Of a DNA stretch of 64,000 nucleotides, positions 8,112 through 17,467 are shown piece after piece. The notes under the pieces were generated by a model. The model saw nothing but the letters and a program-made list of their open reading frames with translations. It had not been told where the DNA came from and made no database searches. The first letter of the stretch is position 1; each line of letters opens with the position of its first letter. Both the position numbers and the translations under genes were made by a program. Origin of the DNA: Rhodanobacteraceae bacterium (GTDB lineage: Bacteria > Pseudomonadota > Gammaproteobacteria > Xanthomonadales > SZUA-5); contig JACKOW010000005.1 of the NCBI GenBank assembly GCA_024234055.1, positions 1 through 64,000 on the forward strand, given 5' to 3'.

Positions 8112-8972
8112 TCAGCTCTTGGTGATCGGCGGCACGGGTTCGCTTTGGGCCACAGTGCCCGCGGCGGGTGCCTTGGCCGATTTCTGCTCGGCCAGCCAAG
8201 CGTCAAACTCGGCGCGCGGTTTGGCGATCACCACGATGGGCATGAAGCCGTGGTCCTTGCCACACAGTTCAGCGCATTGGCCACGATAGACACCGGGCTG
8301 ATCGACCTGGGTCCAGGCCTCGTTGATGAAACCGGGGATGGCGTCCTGCTTCCAGCCGAGGGCCGGCACCCACCACGAGTGGATGACGTCGTCGGCGGTG
8401 ATCACGAAGCGCACCTTGGCACCGGTCGGGATCACCAGCGGGTTGTCGACGTCGAGCAGATAGTTGTCGACGGTATTCGGGTCGATGCCCGAACCCAGCT
8501 GCCGCGCTTCGTCGGCGGCGCGCGTCAGCGAACTCATGAAGTTGACGTCTTCACCGAGGTACTCATAGCGCCATTTCCATTGGTAACCGGTGACCTTGAC
8601 CGTGAACTCGGCGTCGCCGGTGTCAGCCATCTTGACCAGCGTATGGGTCGCCGGCCAGGCCATGACCAGCAGGATGGCCACGGGAATCACCGTCCAGATC
8701 ACCTCGGCCGTGGTGTTGTGGCTGAATTTGGCCGGGACCGCACCCTTGGATTTCCGGAATTTGAACATGGCGTAGAACATGGCACCGAAGACCACGATGC
8801 CGATGACGACGCAGATGCCCAGAATCAGCATGTGCAGGTGATAGACATCCTGACTGCTGGACGTCACGCCCGGTGTCATGTTGAGCTGCCAGGGTTCCGG
8901 ATTGGCCATTGCTGCCGTCGTCACCAGCAGCGCCAGCCCGGTGCCGGCGATTTGCCCAAGTTGCCGCTTCAT
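8112..8972 (-). CDS. ctaC: Cytochrome c oxidase subunit II
   Basis: A 286-residue subunit that takes electrons from cytochrome c through CuA. A signal-like N-terminus precedes two transmembrane helices (about 46-70 and 90-106). The periplasmic cupredoxin domain has the aromatic patch YQWKWRYEY and CuA ligands His198, Cys233, Cys237, His241 and Met244 (CAELCGKDHGFM). The C-terminus is an Ala/Pro-rich tail without a cytochrome c domain. The start overlaps the stop of the DUF2244 gene by 4 bp. Confidence 0.96.
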   Translation of the reverse strand: MKRQLGQIAGTGLALLVTTAAMANPEPWQLNMTPGVTSSSQDVYHLHMLILGICVVIGIVVFGAMFYAMFKFRKSKGAVPAKFSHNTTAEVIWTVIPVAILLVMAWPATHTLVKMADTGDAEFTVKVTGYQWKWRYEYLGEDVNFMSSLTRAADEARQLGSGIDPNTVDNYLLDVDNPLVIPTGAKVRFVITADDVIHSWWVPALGWKQDAIPGFINEAWTQVDQPGVYRGQCAELCGKDHGFMPIVVIAKPRAEFDAWLAEQKSAKAPAAGTVAQSEPVPPITKS

Positions 8973-9526
8973 GCCGTATGTCCTCTTGCCACGTTTTCGA
9001 ATCCTTCATGACCGGGGCCCAATCGAGCCCGCCCCAGCCTCATCTTGATCAGCGCTTCCAGGTGCGCCCGTTGCGCATCGATCAGAAAGCTTCCCACTTC
9101 CGTGCGCCTGCCGTGTGAACCGACAAAGACATTGCTGCCATCGCCGCGTCGATTGAGCTCCGACCAGACCCTGGCCCATCCGGTCTGGTAACTGACCGTA
9201 CGTGCCTGGGGCCCGCGGCGCGATTCGATCGCGATCTGCTCCGAATCCATCCGGATGCAGTCGTAGTCCTCACCCCGGCGCCACACCCACCTGAAACAGA
9301 CCGCCACCAGGGCCAGATCGGCCAGCGCAAACAGCGGCGCCCAGACATTACCCTGCAGATAGCTGAACAAGGACACCATCAGCACCGAAAATGCCAGTGC
9401 TGCAAACACACCCAACATGGTGGCCGGAGACGCCGAGCGGTTTGGCCTGGCGATGATCTCCACCACTCCGTCCAGCTGCTTCTCGCTGAGCGGCTCGTTC
9501 ACGCTGGTTGGGGTTGCCTTGTGCAT
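8969..9526 (-). CDS. DUF2244 family membrane protein
   Basis: A 185-residue protein with two adjacent hydrophobic helices (about residues 38-80), then a soluble domain with DYDCIRMDSEQIAIESRRG and the VGSHGRRTEVGSFL segment typical of DUF2244. It is the first gene of the oxidase operon and overlaps ctaC by 4 bp. DUF2244 genes are commonly found beside cytochrome oxidase genes; their biochemical role is not established. The operon promoter should lie upstream of 9526, but no clear -35/-10 pair was found. Confidence 0.8.
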   Translation of the reverse strand: MHKATPTSVNEPLSEKQLDGVVEIIARPNRSASPATMLGVFAALAFSVLMVSLFSYLQGNVWAPLFALADLALVAVCFRWVWRRGEDYDCIRMDSEQIAIESRRGPQARTVSYQTGWARVWSELNRRGDGSNVFVGSHGRRTEVGSFLIDAQRAHLEALIKMRLGRARLGPGHEGFENVARGHTA

Positions 9527-10065
9527 CTGAAAACCCGTGGAGTTTACCCGCCGGCGATGTTGGGGGGCAACGAGACTCTAACGTCAGAGCTGTCGAAGTT
9601 GCGAAAAATGCGGGAGGTGAAGGCGGCCGGGCTCGGCGGAATAGGGCTGGGGCACCGAATCGAGCCGCGAATCTCGCCTTGTGTGGCGGTAGGGAGCGGC
9701 TCTCGGCTTGTGGCGATGCCCCACGTCGTTGATGCGTCATGAGGATCTGGACGCTCTTCTTCGCGTTCTCTCTGCTTTTCCTTTGCGTACTCCGCGTCCA
9801 GCTCCCGGCCAGGACCTGCCTCAGGACAGGATCGCCGCGTCGCCGGTCGCGCCACGAGGGCGCTCCTGCGGTCGACGGATCATGGGCCGCGGGCATTGTC
9901 TGGCCGATTCCTTCGACTCGCGATGGCCTTGACCCCCGGCCCGCAGCCCCTGCGCCAGCTGAATTGGCGACCATGAACGTCGCTTTTGCGCAAACAACCG
10001 CGCCCTTCTGGTCGTAGACTGCGCCCCGGATATCCCGCCGCCCCGAGCGGGTGCCCGACCCTGCC
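9527..10065. other. Gene-poor spacer with dispersed repeat fragments
   Basis: A 539 bp spacer between the divergent oxidase operon and putA, so it must contain both promoters. At about 9735-9815 is an A/G-strand low-complexity stretch (TTCGCGTTCTCTCTGCTTTT, CCTTTGCGTACTCCGCG) like intergenic repeats of related bacteria. At 9845-9869 is a GGTCGCGCCACGAGGGCGCT element resembling the one at 278-302. A 92-codon frame starting at 9739 looks superficially like a signal peptide but lies over this repeat and is not called a gene. Confidence 0.5.
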
Positions 10066-13000
10066 ATGAACCCAGAACTCGCCCTGCTCCGCGATGCGCC
10101 CTCCGATGCCGATCCAGCCCTGCTGAGACTGGCGGAACACTATGCCCGCGAAGAGGCCGAAGCCGTGGCCGATCTGCTGCGGGTGGCAGAGATGGACGCC
10201 GATCTGAAGTCCCGTATCCACGACACCGCCGCAGATCTGGTACGGCGGGTGCGTGCACGCAAGGCTGATCAGAGCCCGGTCGAGTCCTTCATGCGTCAGT
10301 ACGACCTGTCCAGCGAGGAAGGCGTGCTGTTGATGTGCGTGGCTGAAGCGCTGCTGCGCATTCCGGATGCCGACACCGCCGACAAGCTGATCTCCGACAA
10401 GCTCGGCGAGGCCAATTTCGAGGCTCATGCCGGCAAGAGCGACAGCCTGCTGGTCAACGCCGGCACCTGGGGACTGATGCTCACCGGCAAGCTGGTGCGC
10501 ATCGGCGAGGACACCAAGCGCAATTTCTTCGGCGCCTTCAAGCGCCTGATCAGCCGCTCCGGCGAACCGGTGGTGCGCCTGGCCACCCGCCAGGCCATGC
10601 GCATCATGGGGCACCAGTTCGTCATGGGCCGCAGCATCGACGAAGCCCTCAAGCGCGCCGAGGACAAGGATCAGCGCGGCTATCGGCATTCCTTCGACAT
10701 GCTCGGCGAGTCGGCGCTGACTGGCGCTGATGCCGAGCGCTACATGCAGAGCTACCGTGCCGCCATTCTTGCCATCGGCAAGCGCGGCCCCTTCCCGGAT
10801 GTGATCGCGGCACCCAGCATTTCGGTCAAGCTGTCGGCGCTGCACCCGCGTTACGAGCGCGCCAAGCGCGCCCGCGTACTGGCCGAGCTGACTCCGCGCA
10901 TCCTGGAGCTGGCTCAACTGGCCAAGGCCCAGGGCATCCCCATGACCATCGACGCCGAAGAGGCCGATCGACTGGAGTTGTCGCTGGAACTGATCGCCAA
11001 GGTACATTGCGATCCCTCACTGGAGGGCTGGAACGGCTTCGGACTGGCACTGCAGTCCTATCAGAAGCGCGCCATCGGCGCTGTCGACTGGCTGGCGGAC
11101 ATGGCCCGCGGCAGCGGCCGGCTGCTGAATGTGCGCCTGGTCAAGGGCGCCTATTGGGACAGCGAGATCAAGCGCGCCCAGATCGATGGCTATTCCGGCT
11201 ACCCGGTGTACACGCGCAAACCCAACACCGATCTGTCCTATCTGGCCTGCGCCAAGCGCATCCTGGCGCATGGCGGCGTGCTCTATCCGCAGTTCGCCAC
11301 CCACAACGCCCACACCATTGCCGCCATCCACCATCTGGCTCAGGGCCAACCCTTCGAATATCAGCGCCTGCACGGCATGGCGGCAGACCTCTATGCCGAG
11401 GTGATTCCGGCCGAGCGCCTGAACGCCGCCTGCCGCATCTACGCGCCGGTGGGTTCGCACGAGGATCTGCTGCCCTATCTGGTGCGGCGGCTGCTGGAGA
11501 ACGGCGCCAACAGTTCCTTCGTCAACCGCATCGTCGATGAAGATGTGGCCGTGGACGATCTGATCCAGCATCCCAACGATGTGGTTGCCGCCACCGAGCC
11601 CAAGGCCCATCCGCGGATACCGCTGCCACTCAACCTGTACGGCAGCGACCGCCAGAATTCGCGCGGCATCAATCTGGCACAGGAGCGCGAGTTGCGCGCC
11701 CTGATCGACGAGGCCGCGGGCGTTCGTTTCGGCCAGTTGCGCGCAGAGCCGCTGGTGCCGGGCTCGTCAAGCGCCGCCGCGCCCCTGCCCATCACCGATC
11801 CAGCTGATCGCCGCCGGGTGATCGGCCAATGGGTGCCGGCCGATGCCGCATTGGTGGAAAAGGCTCTGGACATCGCCCACAAGGCCCAGCCCGGATGGGA
11901 TGCCACGCCGGTGGAACGCCGGGCGCTGATGCTGGAACGCGCCGCCGATCTGATGGAGACCCACCGCGCCGAGCTGATCGCGCTGTGCACGCGCGAAGCT
12001 GGCAAGACCATTCCCGACGGCATTGCCGAAGTCCGCGAAGCCATCGATTTCTGTCGTTACTACGCACAGTGCGCGCGCCGCGAATTTGCCCCGAAAACCC
12101 TGCCCGGCCCGACCGGCGAGTCCAACCAGCTGTTCCTGCACGGCCGCGGCATCTTCGTCTGCATCAGCCCATGGAACTTCCCGCTGGCGATCTTTGCGGG
12201 GCAAGTGGCCGCAGCCCTGGTGGCCGGCAACACCGTGATCGCCAAGCCGGCCGAGCAGACCAATCTGGTCGCCCATCGCGCTACCCAGCTGCTGCACGAA
12301 GCCGGCATTCCGACCGAAGTGCTGCAGTTGCTGCCCGGCGATGGCGCCACCGTGGGTGCCCGCCTGACCGCCGATCCGCGTGTCGCCGGCGTCGCCTTCA
12401 CCGGCTCGACCGAAACCGCGCGGCTGATCAACCGGGCGCTGGCCGGACGCGATGCCGCCATCGCCACGCTGATTGCCGAGACCGGCGGCCAGAACGCGCT
12501 GATTGCGGATTCCTCGGCGCTGCCGGAGCAACTGGTCAAGGACGCCATTTCCGGCGCCTTTGGCTCGGCCGGCCAGCGCTGTTCCGCCACCCGCATCCTG
12601 TTCCTGCAGGAAGACGTGGCCGAGCGCACGCTGAAACTGCTGGCGGGTGCAATGGATGAACTCCAGCTCGGCGATCCGGGTCTGCTGTCCACCGACATCG
12701 GTCCGGTCATCGATGAGGACGCCCGCAAGATCCTGCTCGACCACGCCGAACGCATGAAGACCGAAGGCAAGCTGATCAAGAGGCTGGAGCTGGGCGAGGC
12801 CCACGCCCATGGCTGCTACTTTGCCCCACATGCCTTCGAGATCGATTCCCTCAAGCGCCTGCCGCGCGAGATCTTCGGCCCGGTGCTGCACGTGATCCGC
12901 TACAAGTCGCGCGATCTGGACCGCATCCTCGACGAGATCAACGCGACCGGCTACGGCCTGACCCTGGGCATCCACAGCCGCATCGACGGCACCGTCGAGC

Positions 13001-13218
13001 AGATCCAGCAGAAGATCCGGGCCGGCAATTGCTACGTCAACCGCAACATGATCGGCGCCGTGGTCGGCGTGCAGCCCTTCGGCGGCGAAGGCCTGTCCGG
13101 CACCGGCCCCAAGGCCGGCGGCCCGCACTATCTGCACCGCTTCACCACCGAGCGCACGCTGACCATCAACACCGCAGCCGTGGGCGGCAACGCCACGCTG
13201 CTGGCGCAGGCGGAATAG
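10066..13218 (+). CDS. putA: Bifunctional proline dehydrogenase / glutamate semialdehyde dehydrogenase
   Basis: A 1050-residue enzyme that oxidises proline to glutamate in two steps. The FAD-dependent PRODH barrel spans about residues 150-470 (SISVKLSALHPRYE, VRLVKGAYWDSEIK, YPVYTRKPNTDLSY). The NAD-dependent ALDH domain spans about 560-1030, with SPWNFPLAIF, FTGSTETARLI, IAETGGQNA and catalytic Cys839 in GSAGQRCSATR. The N-terminal ribbon-helix-helix DNA-binding domain of trifunctional PutA is absent, so this is a non-regulatory PutA and another regulator must exist. An in-frame GTG at 10051 is an alternative start. Confidence 0.95.
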   Translation: MNPELALLRDAPSDADPALLRLAEHYAREEAEAVADLLRVAEMDADLKSRIHDTAADLVRRVRARKADQSPVESFMRQYDLSSEEGVLLMCVAEALLRIPDADTADKLISDKLGEANFEAHAGKSDSLLVNAGTWGLMLTGKLVRIGEDTKRNFFGAFKRLISRSGEPVVRLATRQAMRIMGHQFVMGRSIDEALKRAEDKDQRGYRHSFDMLGESALTGADAERYMQSYRAAILAIGKRGPFPDVIAAPSISVKLSALHPRYERAKRARVLAELTPRILELAQLAKAQGIPMTIDAEEADRLELSLELIAKVHCDPSLEGWNGFGLALQSYQKRAIGAVDWLADMARGSGRLLNVRLVKGAYWDSEIKRAQIDGYSGYPVYTRKPNTDLSYLACAKRILAHGGVLYPQFATHNAHTIAAIHHLAQGQPFEYQRLHGMAADLYAEVIPAERLNAACRIYAPVGSHEDLLPYLVRRLLENGANSSFVNRIVDEDVAVDDLIQHPNDVVAATEPKAHPRIPLPLNLYGSDRQNSRGINLAQERELRALIDEAAGVRFGQLRAEPLVPGSSSAAAPLPITDPADRRRVIGQWVPADAALVEKALDIAHKAQPGWDATPVERRALMLERAADLMETHRAELIALCTREAGKTIPDGIAEVREAIDFCRYYAQCARREFAPKTLPGPTGESNQLFLHGRGIFVCISPWNFPLAIFAGQVAAALVAGNTVIAKPAEQTNLVAHRATQLLHEAGIPTEVLQLLPGDGATVGARLTADPRVAGVAFTGSTETARLINRALAGRDAAIATLIAETGGQNALIADSSALPEQLVKDAISGAFGSAGQRCSATRILFLQEDVAERTLKLLAGAMDELQLGDPGLLSTDIGPVIDEDARKILLDHAERMKTEGKLIKRLELGEAHAHGCYFAPHAFEIDSLKRLPREIFGPVLHVIRYKSRDLDRILDEINATGYGLTLGIHSRIDGTVEQIQQKIRAGNCYVNRNMIGAVVGVQPFGGEGLSGTGPKAGGPHYLHRFTTERTLTINTAAVGGNATLLAQAE

Positions 13219-13225
13219 GTCAGGA

Positions 13226-13327
13226 GCGGGAAAAAGGAAAAGGGGAAAAGGAAAAGGGAAGAGCTGGCTCCGGCGCAAACTGGTGGCTGCGTCGCTTTTC
13301 CGGTGGGAGCGGGCTCTGCCCGCGATC
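13226..13327. repeat. Purine-rich GGGAAAAGGAAAA tract followed by a REP-like element
   Basis: Directly after putA comes a polypurine run built of GGAAAA/GGGAAA blocks (13226-13260). About 45 bp later is the REP-like GTGGGAGCGGGCTCTGCCCG (13303-13327). The same pair of elements in the same order follows the gene ending at 18590. The composite is probably a dispersed unit. Confidence 0.7.
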
Positions 13328-13384
13328 GCTTTCCCGTGAAACCGCAGCTCAACTCTGGAAGACGGGAAAGTGAGCGCGGGAAAT

Positions 13385-13510
13385 CGTAGGTCACGTTGCT
13401 CGCGCGACTACGTGACATGGCGACGCGAGGCTACCCGATCAAAGCGACTATCGCTGGTCTTGCCGCTTCACCGCGTCACGTTGGCCGTTGCGCGGCCAAC
13501 GTGACCTACG
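13385..13510. repeat. Nested inverted repeat, probable bidirectional terminator
   Basis: A 14 bp arm at 13385-13398 (CGTAGGTCACGTTG) is perfectly complementary to 13497-13510. Inside it a second hairpin has a 12 bp perfect stem at 13475-13486 and 13494-13505 (GTCACGTTGGCC) with a 7-base loop. It lies between the convergent putA and phosphoribosyltransferase genes. No T-run follows, so termination is inferred from position and stem strength. Confidence 0.65.
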
Positions 13511-13595
13511 GAGGCTTCGTTGCCGCAGCATCAGGTACCGATCACCGCGGCCTAGCTCCCAGGCACGCTCTTGCTGCCCCGCTGCAGTTCCCGCC

Positions 13596-14150
13596 TCAAT
13601 CCGGCCGAAGCACATCCACGGCAAACTCGGCCTCGTAGGGCGGCACGCTGCATTCCACGACGTCCCCAGGCGCAATCTGCAGGCGCACGCCGATGACGTC
13701 GGCAATGACCGGCACCCGGGCCACGCAGCGGTCAGCCAGCACCGCCGAACGGATGGTGCTGGCGCCCTCGGCACGCAGGAATTCGAGCACCCGGAACAGC
13801 GAATAGCCCTGGTAGAGCACATCGTCGATCACCAGCACCTGACGATCCCTGACGCTAGGTGAGCCGGCTTCTGGCGCGTCCAGGCGGGTTTCCGGATGCA
13901 ACAGGCGCAGATCATCGGAATAGCGTTTGACCTTGAGATCCAGTCGTTCCACCTGGAATCCCGGGTTCAGCGCGGCGATCGCCGCCACCAGCCGATCCGC
14001 CAGTGGTGCACCACGACGCAACACACCCACGACCACCGTCGGCTGCTCCGGATCCAGCAGCATCAGTGTCTGCCGCGCCATGCGCGTCATCACGGCCTCC
14101 AGGTCGGCGGCGTTGTAAAGGCGGAAACGCTGTCCGGCGACTTCGGTCAT
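13596..14150 (-). CDS. PyrR-like phosphoribosyltransferase
   Basis: A 184-residue type I phosphoribosyltransferase. The PRPP-binding loop is VLVIDDVLYQGYSLFR, near residue 104, and the order of elements (VVGVLRRGAPLADRL early, SAVLADR late) matches PyrR. PyrR proteins have uracil phosphoribosyltransferase activity, and in Bacillus also bind pyr mRNA. Whether this one regulates pyrimidine genes cannot be told, as no pyr genes or attenuator lie nearby. Hypoxanthine phosphoribosyltransferase is the main alternative. Confidence 0.75.
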   Translation of the reverse strand: MTEVAGQRFRLYNAADLEAVMTRMARQTLMLLDPEQPTVVVGVLRRGAPLADRLVAAIAALNPGFQVERLDLKVKRYSDDLRLLHPETRLDAPEAGSPSVRDRQVLVIDDVLYQGYSLFRVLEFLRAEGASTIRSAVLADRCVARVPVIADVIGVRLQIAPGDVVECSVPPYEAEFAVDVLRPD

Positions 14151-14203
14151 GGGTTACTCGGGGGCAGGTGCGGGAGCCTGGATGATAAGGGCTTGGGTCT
14201 GAT

Positions 14204-14336
14204 TGTCGGTTGTCGGTTGTCGGTTGATACATCCCAGGTCTGCCGCCGTAACTGTGGGAGCGGCTTCAGCCGCGACGGCTCTAGACGCGCCCACCGCGTT
14301 GGCAACGGCGGATCGCGGCTGAAGCCGCTCCCACAG
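14204..14336. repeat. Heptamer triplet and REP-like inverted pair
   Basis: Three direct copies of TGTCGGT occupy 14204-14224. They are followed by a REP-like inverted pair: GTGGGAGCGGCTTCAGCCGC at 14254 and its complement ending in CCGCTCCCACAG at 14336. The pair can form a large hairpin in the spacer upstream of yebC. Confidence 0.75.
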
Positions 14337-14409
14337 GCGAAGCACCCCTGTCCCGTTCCCCCGCCCCGTATAATGTTGCCCCCTCATTTCATCCCCGGAG
14401 CTACACGCC

Positions 14410-15150
14410 ATGGCCGGCCACAGCAAATGGGCCAACATCCAGCACCGCAAGGGCAAGCAGGATGCGGTTCGCGGCAAGATCTTCACCAAGCTCGTGCGCG
14501 AGATTCATGTCGCGGTACGCACCGGCGGCGCCGATCCGGCCGGCAATCCACGCCTGCGCGCGGCCATGGACAAGGCTTTTGCCAACTCCATGCCCAAGGA
14601 CAACATCGAGCGCGCCATCAAGAAGGCCAGCGGCGAGCTGGAAGGCGTCAACTACGAGGAACTGCGCTACGAGGGCTACGCGCCGGGCGGCGTGGCGGTG
14701 CTGGTCGACTGCATGACCGACAACAAGCAGCGCACCGTGGCCGATGTGCGGCATGCCTTCAGCAAGTTCGGCGGCAATCTCGGCACCGATGGTTCGGTGG
14801 CCTATCTGTTCTCCAAGCAGGGCGTGTTGTCCTTTGCCCCAGGCGCCGATGAGGCGCGGATCACGGATCTTGCCATCGAGGCCGGTGCCGACGATGTCGT
14901 GGTCTATCCAGAAGACGGGTCGATTGATGTGCTGACCAGCCCAGACGTCTTCGAGGCGGCCGTCCGCTTCCTGCGCGAACATGGCGCCGCCCCGGATCAG
15001 GCCGAGGTGCGCATGCGTGCCGCAATTGATGTCAGCGTGGAAGGTGAGACGGCGGTAGCCGTCGCCAGGCTGCTGGAATGGCTGGAAGAGCTGGACGATG
15101 TGCAGAACGTCTACAGCAATGCCGACCTGCCGGCCGAGGCCTGGCAGTGA
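14410..15150 (+). CDS. yebC: YebC/PmpR family protein
   Basis: A 246-residue protein of the YebC family, starting MAGHSKWANIQHRKGKQD, with the family segments FTKLVREIHVA, NPRLRAAMDKA and DGSVAYLFSKQG. Members have been described as DNA-binding regulators, and more recently as ribosome-associated factors easing translation of problem peptides. It precedes ruvC by 53 bp, a very common arrangement, and the two are probably co-transcribed. Confidence 0.95.
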   Translation: MAGHSKWANIQHRKGKQDAVRGKIFTKLVREIHVAVRTGGADPAGNPRLRAAMDKAFANSMPKDNIERAIKKASGELEGVNYEELRYEGYAPGGVAVLVDCMTDNKQRTVADVRHAFSKFGGNLGTDGSVAYLFSKQGVLSFAPGADEARITDLAIEAGADDVVVYPEDGSIDVLTSPDVFEAAVRFLREHGAAPDQAEVRMRAAIDVSVEGETAVAVARLLEWLEELDDVQNVYSNADLPAEAWQ

Positions 15151-15203
15151 TCGCCGTCCCCGGCATGCCGTAGAGTGCAGCACGCCCCATCGGAACCCTG
15201 CCC

Positions 15204-15713
15204 TTGCCCACTCGCATTCTTGGCATCGACCCCGGATCACGCCGCACCGGCATCGGCCTGATCACGGTCAGCCGCGGCCAGCTCAAGCACCTGCACCACG
15301 GCTTCGTGCAGACCTCCGACGAGGATTTCCCGCTGCGCCTGAAGGACATCTTCGATGGCGTCAGCGCAGTCATCGCCGAGTTCCGGCCCGACGAGGCGGC
15401 CGTGGAAACCGTGTTCCTGTCTAAGAATCCGCAATCGGCACTGAAGCTCGGCCAGGCCCGCGGCGCCGCTATCTGCGCCTGCGTCAATGCCGGCCTGCCC
15501 GTCAGCGAGTACGCGCCGCGCCACATCAAGAACTCGGTGGTCGGATCGGGCGGCGCCGACAAGGCCCAGGTGCAATACATGGTCGGCATCCTGCTGACGC
15601 TGCAGGGCCAATTGCAATCCGACGCCGCCGATGCCCTGGCCGTGGCCATCACCCATGCCCACATGCGGGAGGCCGCCGGCAGGCTGGGCTTGCCGGCGAA
15701 GTTGTTTAGATAA
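15204..15713 (+). CDS. ruvC: Holliday junction resolvase RuvC
   Basis: A 169-residue endonuclease that cuts four-way DNA junctions during recombination. It starts with TTG (residues MPTRILGIDPGSRRTG). Catalytic acids are in the first strand (ILGIDPG), in VETVFLSKNPQSAL, and in the late helix DAADALAVAITHA. No ATG is suitable: the Asp of IDPG must follow directly. Unlike many relatives, ruvA and ruvB do not follow; the next gene is a MoxR-type ATPase behind a repeat-filled spacer. Confidence 0.95.
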   Translation: MPTRILGIDPGSRRTGIGLITVSRGQLKHLHHGFVQTSDEDFPLRLKDIFDGVSAVIAEFRPDEAAVETVFLSKNPQSALKLGQARGAAICACVNAGLPVSEYAPRHIKNSVVGSGGADKAQVQYMVGILLTLQGQLQSDAADALAVAITHAHMREAAGRLGLPAKLFR

Positions 15714-15758
15714 GAGACCCGGTCGCCCCTGGCGGTGCGCTTATTCGCGCATCAAACA

Positions 15759-15847
15759 GGGGGCGGGGGGCAGGGGACCCACGTCGCGGCACGGTCAGAT
15801 CATGCGTCGAGGTTGGCCCCCTGCCCCCTGCCCCCTGCCCCCTGCCC
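15759..15847. repeat. G-tract and CCCCCTG tandem array in inverted orientation
   Basis: A G-rich arm (GGGGGCGGGGGGCAGGGG, 15759-15776) faces about 4.5 tandem copies of the 7-mer CCCCCTG (15817-15847) across a 40-base loop. The arms can pair, and the G-rich strand could also fold as a quadruplex. It separates ruvC from the MoxR-type gene. Confidence 0.75.
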
Positions 15848-15886
15848 ATGGCATATTGCAGCAGCAGTCCTGAGGGGTAATCACCG

Positions 15887-17461
15887 GTGCTCAAACTGTT
15901 CCAGCGGCTGTCGGCGGCGCCGACCAACCCCAAGCCCACGCAGGCGCCGCGGCATTTCGATGTGGCTGATCTGTATCGCGGCCCGGCCGATGTGGTGGCC
16001 GAGACCGAGGCGCAGGCGCTGCCGCTGGACGAGAAGCTGCGCCAGGCCTACTTCTGGATCGTCAACACCGCGATCATTTCGCCGCACTACGACATCGAGT
16101 ATCTGGATGGCCCGCCGCAGGAGTACCTGCTGGGTGATCGCAAGGCACGGCTGACACTGCCCAGCGCGCAGAGCTATTCCAGCTTCGTGCTGCTGCCCTT
16201 GCTGACCTTTGCGACCCAGCGCAAATGCCTGTTCATCGGCGGACCCGGTCGCGGCAAGACTGCCAGCGCGGTGCTGATGGGAGTACTCGCCGGCTATCCG
16301 GTGCGCGAGGTGCGCCGCGGCATGCAGCGCGGCCAGCCGCAGATGACCGTGGCCGATCTGCTTGGGCAACCACTGCCCTCCGATCTGATCAACGCCGACA
16401 GCATTGCCAAGGTGCGGGTGGCCTGGCGCTCGTGGCTGGCGATGCGGGTGAAGATCATCGACGAATACAACCGCATCCCCACGCGCACCCAGAGTGCGCT
16501 GTTGACGCTGATGGGCGACAACTACGCCGAGCAGTTCGACCAGATCTACGAGTGCCCGCCAGCGGCCTGGTATCTGACCGCCAATGACGATCAGGGTGGC
16601 GGCACCTACCAGGTGATCGAGGCGCTGCGTGATCGTATCGATGTGATCGTGCAGGCGCTGGCTTTCAACCCGCGCTTCCTCGGCGAATTGCTGACCCGGA
16701 TCGAGGAGGACGCTCGACCAGAGGAGTTCGTCCCGCGCGAGATCATCTTCAACGAGGACGAGATGCGGCGCATGGGCAAGGAGGTGCGCGCCGTGCCGAT
16801 GTCGGCCCCGGTGCGCCGGCGGCTGGAGTTCTTTGCCAGCCAGTTCGAATACATGGATGTAGCCGGCGACCAGTTCGAGTACAAGAGCAAGGACACGGCG
16901 CGACTGGCCGGCACCGACTGGAACTGGCTGACCGCGCAGGACGATGGTCGTGACCGGCTGAAGGACCTGGGCTGCCACACCCGCAACGGCCTGTCGGTGC
17001 GCAATCTGATGACCCTGATCAGCTACGCCAAGGCCATGGCCTGGTTTCGCGGCAACGAGGAGGTGGAGCTCGACGATCTGCGCCAGGTCCTGCCTTTCGT
17101 GCTCAACGACAAGCTCAAGCCCGATCTGGATTCGCCCTTCTTCCAGGCCGCCAGCAATACCGGCTTCCGCAGCGACCGCATCGGCTGGCTGCGCCATCTC
17201 TTCGATGCCAGCTGCCAGGAATACGACCGCCTGGAACTGGATGCGAAAGATCCGGTGGCCGATCTCGCCGCCGAACTGCAGCGCGGCCTGGAAGGCGTGG
17301 AAGAGCCCGAGGTGCGCAAGCGCCTGGCCCGCATCGAGCGCCAGATTGCCCAGATTGCCAAGGGCGGCAAGATCTATGGACCACTGCACGATGATCTGCT
17401 GCTGCTGAAATCCCTGCACCAGCGATACACGAACTATCTGCATTGGTTGGTGCAGGGATGA
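15887..17461 (+). CDS. MoxR-family AAA+ ATPase
   Basis: A 524-residue ATPase starting at GTG. Walker A is GGPGRGKT (about 118-125), Walker B is VKIIDEYNRIP (Asp192, Glu193), sensor 1 is in YLTANDD and a sensor/arginine segment is ALRDRIDV. The long C-terminal region (300-524) is helical and includes a Glu/Arg-rich coiled segment near 450-490. MoxR ATPases usually act as chaperones with a VWA-domain partner encoded nearby. Here the partner is probably the zincin-VWA protein at 18888. The substrate process is unknown. Confidence 0.85.
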   Translation: MLKLFQRLSAAPTNPKPTQAPRHFDVADLYRGPADVVAETEAQALPLDEKLRQAYFWIVNTAIISPHYDIEYLDGPPQEYLLGDRKARLTLPSAQSYSSFVLLPLLTFATQRKCLFIGGPGRGKTASAVLMGVLAGYPVREVRRGMQRGQPQMTVADLLGQPLPSDLINADSIAKVRVAWRSWLAMRVKIIDEYNRIPTRTQSALLTLMGDNYAEQFDQIYECPPAAWYLTANDDQGGGTYQVIEALRDRIDVIVQALAFNPRFLGELLTRIEEDARPEEFVPREIIFNEDEMRRMGKEVRAVPMSAPVRRRLEFFASQFEYMDVAGDQFEYKSKDTARLAGTDWNWLTAQDDGRDRLKDLGCHTRNGLSVRNLMTLISYAKAMAWFRGNEEVELDDLRQVLPFVLNDKLKPDLDSPFFQAASNTGFRSDRIGWLRHLFDASCQEYDRLELDAKDPVADLAAELQRGLEGVEEPEVRKRLARIERQIAQIAKGGKIYGPLHDDLLLLKSLHQRYTNYLHWLVQG

Positions 17462-17467
17462 AAGGCA

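Noticed and set aside
6435..9011. An 858-codon open frame on the plus strand
   Set aside because: It lies antisense to ctaD and ctaC, whose sequences are unmistakable. Its His/Gln/Arg-rich translation is typical of antisense frames in GC-rich DNA.
9739..10017. A 92-codon frame with a signal-peptide-like start
   Set aside because: The hydrophobic start is read from a low-complexity dispersed repeat, and the remainder is Arg/Pro-rich without pattern.
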